A stretch of 10,460 nt of DNA from JASFTV01 sp050050615 (GTDB lineage Bacteria; Desulfobacterota; DSM-4660; Desulfatiglandales; HGW-15), in assembly GCA_050050615.1 (NCBI GenBank), contig JASFTV010000102.1, forward strand, positions 1 to 10,460. Reading direction: 5' to 3'. The notes below the pieces were generated by a model. The model did no database searches. It was not told the DNA's origin and saw only the letters and a list, made by a program, of their open reading frames with translations. Shown one piece after another: positions 6,142 to 10,460 of the stretch (its first letter is position 1; each line of letters starts with the position of its first letter). A program made the position numbers and the translations under genes.

Positions 6142-7173
6142 ATGAGCATGAAAGACAGAATCATAGATCCTGAACCCAATCTGGACGAAATCCCGACCGA
6201 AATTAACCTGAGGCCCAGGAGCCTTGATGAGTACGTAGGCCAGGAAGAGCTCAAGAGAAACTTGAGGGTATTCATCGAGGCGGCCAAGGCCCGTTCGGAT
6301 GCTTTGGATCACGTCCTTTTTCACGGCACTCCCGGACTCGGGAAGACCTCTCTTGCCCACATCATCGCCCATGAACTTGGGGTAAATATCAACAGCACGT
6401 CCGGACCGGTGGTCGAAAGGCCGGGGGATCTTGCAGCCATCCTCACGAACCTCCAGCAAAAGGATGTCTTTTTCATTGACGAAGTGCACCGTTTAAACCA
6501 TGTGGTGGAAGAGATCCTTTATCCCGCTATGGAGGATTACCAGCTGGATATCATCATCGGCCAAGGACCTTCAGCCAGAACCATGAAGATTCCCCTTCCC
6601 CCCTTCACCTTGGTGGGCGCCACAACACGAGCCGGACTGCTCACACCCCCCCTCAGAGAGCGTTTCGGTGTGATCCTCAGGGTGGATTTTTATGAACCGG
6701 AAGAGCTTGAAAAGATTGTGATTCGCTCCGCCAAGTTATTGGAAATCCCGATCAAAGATGATGGTGCCCTTGAGATAGCGAGGAGGTCAAGGGGCACGCC
6801 TAGGGTGGCCAACAGAATTCTACGAAGGGTTCGGGATTATGCACAGGTGGAGGCAGATGGGGTTATCACACAAGAGGTTGCGAAAGAGGCCCTTGATATG
6901 CTCGGGGTAGATGACCGAGGCCTTGACAGGATGGACCGCCTTATTATGCTGACCATTATCGAAAAATTCAATGGCGGGCCCATCGGTCTGGACACGCTCT
7001 CCGCAGCGGTCAGTGAGGAAAAGGATACCCTGGAGGATGTCTACGAGCCCTTCTTGATTCAAATTGGGTACATCAAGAGGACCCCTCGGGGTCGGGTAGC
7101 AACAAAGTTGGCCTATTCCCACTTCGGTATTAAGTTGGATGAGGCGAGTCATCAACAGGAAAGATTGTTTTAG
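6142..7173 (+). CDS. ruvB: RuvB, Holliday-junction branch-migration ATPase
   Basis: AAA+ hexameric motor that drives branch migration with RuvA. The 343-residue product shows Walker A GTPGLGKTS (62-70), Walker B FIDEVH (111-116), sensor 1 GATTRAG (159-165), the arginine-rich LRERFG (171-176) containing the expected arginine finger, and sensor 2 within RGTPRVANRILRRVRDY (about 217-233). It ends in the winged-helix domain with GYIKRTPRGRVAT, as in all RuvB proteins. The start region has no Shine-Dalgarno; ATG 6142 and ATG 6148 are two codons apart and either could be used. An ATG overlapping the ruvA stop (TGATG, 6106-6110) opens a 21-codon frame ending just inside ruvB, so reinitiation after ruvA is one possible route to expression. 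No clear terminator follows the gene. Confidence 0.96.
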   Translation: MSMKDRIIDPEPNLDEIPTEINLRPRSLDEYVGQEELKRNLRVFIEAAKARSDALDHVLFHGTPGLGKTSLAHIIAHELGVNINSTSGPVVERPGDLAAILTNLQQKDVFFIDEVHRLNHVVEEILYPAMEDYQLDIIIGQGPSARTMKIPLPPFTLVGATTRAGLLTPPLRERFGVILRVDFYEPEELEKIVIRSAKLLEIPIKDDGALEIARRSRGTPRVANRILRRVRDYAQVEADGVITQEVAKEALDMLGVDDRGLDRMDRLIMLTIIEKFNGGPIGLDTLSAAVSEEKDTLEDVYEPFLIQIGYIKRTPRGRVATKLAYSHFGIKLDEASHQQERLF

Positions 7174-7330
7174 ATTTCCCCCACAGCAGAACAACCGCTC
7201 ATTTCAGTCACCGGAAACCCTTGTCCAACCTTCCATAATGGTATGCCTCCACTCAAGCCATTTTTTCAATCGGCCTGCAAAGGGGATCATGCCCAATAAG
7301 GAAAAGCATATAGAATAGGGCAACAAGTCT
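7174..7330. other. Unassigned spacer after ruvB
   Basis: No reading frame with family character, no strong hairpin and no terminator with a T-run is visible here. The run TTTTTT at 7261-7266 is not preceded by a stem. The palindrome cluster begins directly after this spacer. Confidence 0.3.
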
Positions 7331-7332
7331 CA

Positions 7333-7543
7333 GTGAATCTCCCCGCCCCCGGGGCGGGGCATCTTCACAACCGGAAAATGCCTCGCATTTTCCTGAAAGC
7401 CGCCATCGGCGGCTTCAGAGCGAAATGGGTTTAACCCGTTTCGCGTTTTAAGAACCGCGGGGGCAAGCGCCGTGTACCCCCACAAAAACGACGCGCCATT
7501 CACCCCCGTCCTTCCGGACGGGGCTCTCTGCCGCGGTTTTTGT
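7333..7543 (-). repeat. Dense palindrome cluster, probable mobile-element end or MITE (IS200/IS605-like suspected)
   Basis: Six stems are packed in about 210 bp. H1: CCCCGCCC 7341-7348 with 7352-7359, flanked by GTGAA/TTCAC at 7333-7337 and 7364-7368. H2: GGAAAATGC 7373-7381 with 7385-7393, perfect, 3-nt loop. H3: TGAAaGCCGCC 7394-7404 with 7408-7417. H4: 11 pairs, 7420-7430 with 7434-7444. H5: AACCGCGG 7453-7460 with CCGCGGTT 7531-7538, perfect, enclosing GGGGG/CCCCC and H6. H6: CCCCGTCC 7504-7511 with GGACGGGG 7516-7523. ACAAAAAC 7482-7489 also matches GTTTTTGT 7536-7543. On the minus strand the order, ending in a GC-rich hairpin close to GATTCAC, resembles the 3' ends of TnpB (IS1341-type) elements, where the guide omegaRNA is encoded. 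No TnpB catalytic motif is present, so at most a remnant or MITE remains. REP/BIME-type repeats are an alternative. Confidence 0.55.
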
Positions 7544-7547
7544 AGGG

Positions 7548-7576
7548 TTGACAAAGGACAAGGTTTTCTCTAGATT
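7548..7576 (+). promoter_or_regulatory. Near-consensus sigma70-type promoter for the glycosylglycerate operon
   Basis: A perfect -35 hexamer TTGACA (7548-7553), a 17-nt spacer and a -10 hexamer TAGATT (7571-7576, four of six matches) give a predicted start near 7583 and a short leader of about 29 nt to the ATG at 7612. The -35 lies 5 bp beyond the last palindrome arm of the repeat cluster, so the element either delivered this promoter or was inserted beside it. Confidence 0.65.
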
Positions 7577-7597
7577 TCAGGGCCAGTTTCAACGCAT

Positions 7598-7604
7598 GAG
7601 GAGG
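7598..7604 (+). promoter_or_regulatory. Strong ribosome binding site fixing the first glycosyltransferase start
   Basis: GAGGAGG lies 7 nt before the ATG at 7612. A second ATG at 7608 is in another frame and has no such spacing. Confidence 0.8.
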
Positions 7605-7611
7605 CGCATGG

Positions 7612-8976
7612 ATGTCCGATTTTTCCCAAAATCGCATAGGGATTACGACCTTCCACATCCTGAACCAGGACCGTAAGCATCTCAGAAACCAGCTCAGGCT
7701 CCATTCCAAATGGAAAAAAACGGTTTTGGTTGTGCCCTTACTTGCCAGCGAATTTAGCGATCCCGATAATCTCCCCGTATTCGAAAACATTTTGAAGCAA
7801 CTGGCAGAAATCAAGTACCTCTCAAGCATCATCTTTGGCCTCGACCGCGCATCGAAAGAGGAGTCCTTTGCCCTGAGGGAGTTGATCAAGAAACACAGCA
7901 TTCGGAACCATTTGATTCAGTGGAATGATGGCCCGGGATTTAGTGGGATCTACCAACAGCTGAATGAAGCGGGCTTTAATATTCAGGAGCCCGGCAAGGG
8001 CAAGAATATGTTTCTCAGCTTCGGGATCGCCATCGCTCTCGGAGCGGAATCTGTGGGTCTTGTCGATGCAGATGTTCGGACGTTTAGGCGCGTGCAGCTG
8101 GAGCGGCTCCTCTATCCTGTGGTGGTCCTGGATTACGATTTCTCAAAAGCCTACTATGCGCGAATTCGGGAAAGAGCGCTCTTTGGCAGAGTGAAACGAC
8201 TTCTCCTTGACCCGCTTCTCCTCTCTTTGAAGAGGAAATTCACGGAAAGCCAGGAAGAGAAGATGGTTCGTCTTATCGATTTTCTCCTCGGATTCCATTA
8301 TCAATTGTCCGGTGAGGTCGCTTTCCACGTGGACCTGCTAAAGAGGATGCGCTTTGCGACCAACTGGGGTGTGGAAATATTCACCTTGATCGAGGTCTAC
8401 CGAAAGGCGTCGTCAGCGGCCCAGGTGATGTTTACCCAGCAACCCTTTGACCACAAACATCAGGAAGTCTCAAAAGAGGATCCGTCAACAGGGCTCAATC
8501 GCATGGCTGTAGACGTTGTGACCACCCTGATGAATGCTCTGGTCATTGAGGAAGGCCTTGAAATTTCTGATACCTTTTTCCGGGATCTGGCCATCACCTA
8601 TCAGGCTATCGCTGAAGAACAGATCAAGAAATACTCCGATGATGCTGGCTTCAGCAATTTGAGGTACGATCGAGATGCCGAGGAGAACCTGGTCAAGAAT
8701 GTGTTTCGAAACTCCATCCTTTACGCCGGAGAACTGCTCACGTCCCCTTACAAGATGACAGAGAAGTTTTTGAGATTTGTCAACACCTATCCAGAGTTCA
8801 AACCGTTTCTTGAGAACGGTCTTGCCGAGGTGATCGTATCGGTGGAGAAGAAAACCCAAGACCGTCTTTTTGAGATGCCTCAGACCGTGTCCTGGGAGCG
8901 GGTCTCCAATAAGCTGCCCCGAATCTACTACGATTTGATCGAAGCGGTCGAAGATGAGAAAAGACGATTCGCTTGA
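7612..8976 (+). CDS. GpgS-like GT-A glycosyltransferase (glycosyl-3-phosphoglycerate synthase candidate)
   Basis: A 454-residue cytoplasmic GT-A glycosyltransferase resembling glucosyl-3-phosphoglycerate synthases (GT81), which join a sugar from a nucleotide donor to 3-phosphoglycerate. Visible features: a Rossmann-like start (KTVLVVPLLA, 36-45), GKGKN (128-132), the metal-binding DAD (152-154, in GLVDADVRTF), KAYYAR (179-184), an acceptor-loop-like LSGEVAF (232-238) and NWGVEIFTLIEVY (251-263), then QPFDHKHQ (277-284). These occur in the same order as in mycobacterial GpgS. The C-terminal 150 residues form an extra helical region, making it longer than typical GpgS (about 300-330). The classical PxYNE motif is replaced by PLLASEF, which is unusual. 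The phosphatase gene overlaps its end, supporting a two-step synthase/phosphatase pathway. Whether the donor is a glucose or mannose nucleotide cannot be told from sequence. Confidence 0.72.
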   Translation: MSDFSQNRIGITTFHILNQDRKHLRNQLRLHSKWKKTVLVVPLLASEFSDPDNLPVFENILKQLAEIKYLSSIIFGLDRASKEESFALRELIKKHSIRNHLIQWNDGPGFSGIYQQLNEAGFNIQEPGKGKNMFLSFGIAIALGAESVGLVDADVRTFRRVQLERLLYPVVVLDYDFSKAYYARIRERALFGRVKRLLLDPLLLSLKRKFTESQEEKMVRLIDFLLGFHYQLSGEVAFHVDLLKRMRFATNWGVEIFTLIEVYRKASSAAQVMFTQQPFDHKHQEVSKEDPSTGLNRMAVDVVTTLMNALVIEEGLEISDTFFRDLAITYQAIAEEQIKKYSDDAGFSNLRYDRDAEENLVKNVFRNSILYAGELLTSPYKMTEKFLRFVNTYPEFKPFLENGLAEVIVSVEKKTQDRLFEMPQTVSWERVSNKLPRIYYDLIEAVEDEKRRFA

Positions 8977-9862
8977 GGGGGAAAGCCTTACTACCCATCG
9001 GAAAGAGCCAAGACTTAGGGGTCCTGGTGTCCCCACTTTTTTGATATTCACGGATCTGGACGGGACGCTTCTGGATCATAATACCTATCGTTGGGAAGAA
9101 GCGAAGCCTGCCCTTGCTCAGTGTAGCTCTCTTCAGGTCCCCGTGGTTTTAGTATCCAGCAAGACCCGTGCAGAGATGGATGTGTTGCGAGCTGAAATGG
9201 GATTATCATGGCCTTTCATCTCAGAAAATGGCGGGGGAATCTTTTTCCCGAAAGAAGAAACCCCTGGGCCTCCCCCTGGTGCCACTATCGAAAAAAATAC
9301 CTGGAAATGGTCCCTGGGGCTGCCCTATGAACGCCTCGTGGATGCCCTAAGAGAGATCAGGAAGGCATTGCGTTGGAATATTCGGGGCTTCTCAGACATG
9401 ACCCCAGAAGAGATCTGTCGCCTCACGGGCTTAGATCCTGAAAGCGGCCGTCTGGCAGCCATGAGAGAATTCGATGAGCCCTTCATCATAAAGGAACCGG
9501 AAAAGATAGACCTGAATCTCCTCCATGATGCCGCGAGGCGACGGGGACTTCATATCACGACCGGGGGGCGCTTCCATCACCTGCAAGGAAAGAATGATAA
9601 GGGTGAGGCTGTTGAGAAGTTGATCTCATGGTATAAACAACTGCCGTCTTATCCTATCACGATTGCCCTCGGGGACAGTCCCAATGATTTCAGTATGCTG
9701 AAACGGGTTGATCATCCTGTCCTCGTCCGTACATCCCGTCACTTTCCTGAAATAGAGCAGGAGGTGCCCGGCTTGAGGATCACTCGTGAGACAGGACCTC
9801 GGGGCTGGAATGAGGCGGTGTTAGAACTATTAGGGGCAAAATCGAAGGGAGGAATTTCCTGA
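8954..9862 (+). CDS. Mannosyl-3-phosphoglycerate phosphatase family HAD-IIB enzyme
   Basis: HAD-superfamily (subclass IIB) phosphatase of the MpgP type, which removes the phosphate from mannosyl- or glucosyl-3-phosphoglycerate to release the compatible solute. HAD motif I is FTDLDGTLLD with nucleophile D34 and acid/base D36; motif II is VSSKT with S69; ENGGGIFF (91-98) is typical of the family. The substrate region reads GGRFHHLQGKNDKGEAV (204-220) with the motif III lysine at K213 or K216, and motif IV is GDSPND (240-245). The 302-residue length is slightly above the usual 250-280 because of a polar N-terminal extension of about 28 residues. ATG 8954 overlaps the upstream gene by 23 bp; I found no convincing later start before motif I. 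The next gene starts 1 bp after its stop. The context of two glycosyltransferases supports a glycosylglycerate pathway; sugar specificity is unknown. Confidence 0.85.
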   Translation: MRKDDSLEGESLTTHRKEPRLRGPGVPTFLIFTDLDGTLLDHNTYRWEEAKPALAQCSSLQVPVVLVSSKTRAEMDVLRAEMGLSWPFISENGGGIFFPKEETPGPPPGATIEKNTWKWSLGLPYERLVDALREIRKALRWNIRGFSDMTPEEICRLTGLDPESGRLAAMREFDEPFIIKEPEKIDLNLLHDAARRRGLHITTGGRFHHLQGKNDKGEAVEKLISWYKQLPSYPITIALGDSPNDFSMLKRVDHPVLVRTSRHFPEIEQEVPGLRITRETGPRGWNEAVLELLGAKSKGGIS

Positions 9863-9863
9863 C

Positions 9864-10460
9864 ATGTTTGAAGCGCAGGTTAATCCAGAAGGGATTGAAA
9901 AGGTTGATCTGGTCGTGAGTATCCCGTCATACAACGAGGCTGATTCCATAAGCTTTCCCACCAGACAGGCGAGCATAGGGCTGAGTAAGTACTTCTCTGA
10001 TATTAGCTCTGTGATTATAAATTGCGATAACAATTCTCCAGACAATACCAAGCAAGCCTTTCTGGATACACCCACGGAAAATCCGAAGATTTACATTTCC
10101 ACGCCGCCTGGCGTCAAAGGTAAAGGAAACAACTTCATGAACCTCTTTCGGAAGGTGATTGATCTGGAGGCCAAGGCGATCGTCGTCGTGGATGCAGATC
10201 TGAAAAGCATCACCCCGGAGTGGATAAAGCATTTGGGCGAACCCCTCTTTAGTGACTTTTCCTTCGTAGCCCCCCTTTATGTGAGACACAAATATGACGG
10301 TACCATCACCAACAGCATCGCCTATCCGCTCTCACGAGCCCTATACGGGAGGAGAGTGCGTCAACCTATTGGGGGAGACTTCGGCTTCAGCGGCGATCTT
10401 GCTCGCGTCTATCTGGAGAGCAACATATGGGATGAGGCTGTGTCCAATTTTGGAATCGAT
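9864..10460 (+). CDS. Glucosylglycerate synthase-like glycosyltransferase (partial, C-terminus off right edge)
   Basis: The first 199 residues of a GT-A glycosyltransferase of the GT2/GT81 type. It has a nucleotide-binding start VVSIPSYNEAD (17-27), NCDNNSPDNT (53-62) where the family has a donor-binding acidic loop, GVKGKG (83-88), the metal-binding DAD (110-112 in VVVDADLKSITPEW) and a very conserved block from APLYVRHKYDG to QPIGGDFGFSGDLA (136-180). From memory this block marks a widespread group annotated as glucosylglycerate synthase or glucosyl-3-phosphoglycerate synthase-like. It starts 1 bp after the phosphatase stop, with GGAGG about 11 nt upstream. Two roles fit: single-step glucosylglycerate synthesis, or addition of a second sugar to give mannosylglucosylglycerate. 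It differs clearly from the first glycosyltransferase, so it is not a recent duplicate. Confidence 0.78.
   Translation, partial: MFEAQVNPEGIEKVDLVVSIPSYNEADSISFPTRQASIGLSKYFSDISSVIINCDNNSPDNTKQAFLDTPTENPKIYISTPPGVKGKGNNFMNLFRKVIDLEAKAIVVVDADLKSITPEWIKHLGEPLFSDFSFVAPLYVRHKYDGTITNSIAYPLSRALYGRRVRQPIGGDFGFSGDLARVYLESNIWDEAVSNFGID

Noticed and set aside
6118..6489. Minus-strand frame opposite the start of ruvB
   Set aside because: It is a shadow of the Walker A/Walker B region of ruvB with no independent support.
7333..7368. GC-rich hairpin H1 as the ruvB transcription terminator
   Set aside because: The stem is strong, but on the plus strand it is followed by CATCTTCAC and not by a T-run, so it does not fit an intrinsic terminator.
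7330..7554. 74-codon minus-strand frame across the palindrome cluster
   Set aside because: The open frame follows from GC-rich inverted repeats. It has no transposase catalytic or zinc-finger motif and cannot be supported as a gene, though it could be a relic tail of a TnpB-type protein.
8485..9051. 188-codon minus-strand frame antisense to the first glycosyltransferase and the phosphatase
   Set aside because: It lies opposite two coding regions with clear motifs, has no family features of its own and no promoter or ribosome binding site in a suitable place.

Overview
The window looks like chromosome from a dissimilatory sulfate reducer of the Desulfobacterota (former Deltaproteobacteria). 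The main evidence is the left edge: a minus-strand dsrM-dsrK pair (membrane cytochrome b and CCG/4Fe-4S subunit of the DsrMKJOP electron-transfer complex), preceded by an RsbRD N-terminal-domain gene, an arrangement I associate with sulfate reducers. No tRNA, rRNA, CRISPR array, intact transposase gene or prophage gene was seen.

Layout. (1) 1-2939, minus strand: a near-consensus sigma70-type promoter (TTGACA, 17 nt, TATAGT), a roughly 250-nt leader, the RsbRD-domain gene, dsrM and a dsrK that runs off the left edge. (2) 3001-3340: a decayed minus-strand remnant of a TrmO/TsaA-type tRNA methyltransferase, lacking its N-terminal half and carrying a frameshift in a six-base homopolymer, with a small hairpin behind its stop codon. 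(3) 3342-7173, plus strand: rlmE, yebC, ruvC, ruvA and ruvB. The first three are tightly packed. A 276-bp gap between ruvC and ruvA holds a series of hairpins ending in what reads as an antiterminator/terminator switch directly before ruvA. (4) 7174-7611: about 157 bp in which I see nothing, then roughly 210 bp of densely packed perfect or near-perfect palindromes, probably a mobile-element end or MITE (IS200/IS605-type is my best guess), with a near-consensus promoter at its right edge. (5) 7612-10460, plus strand: a three-gene unit of a GpgS-like glycosyltransferase, a mannosyl-3-phosphoglycerate phosphatase family HAD enzyme, and a second glycosyltransferase cut off by the right edge.

How the genes work together. 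DsrM and DsrK are subunits of one membrane complex moving electrons between the quinone pool and the cytoplasmic sulfite-reduction machinery. RuvA, RuvB and RuvC form the Holliday-junction branch-migration and resolution system. YebC and RlmE act in translation and ribosome maturation. The final three genes fit synthesis of a glycosylglycerate compatible solute (glucosylglycerate, mannosylglycerate or mannosylglucosylglycerate): sugar transfer to 3-phosphoglycerate, dephosphorylation, and a second sugar-transfer activity. The exact sugars cannot be read from sequence alone.

The two points most worth follow-up are the putative cis-regulatory RNA between ruvC and ruvA, and the palindrome cluster that appears to have delivered, or to abut, the promoter of the compatible-solute operon.
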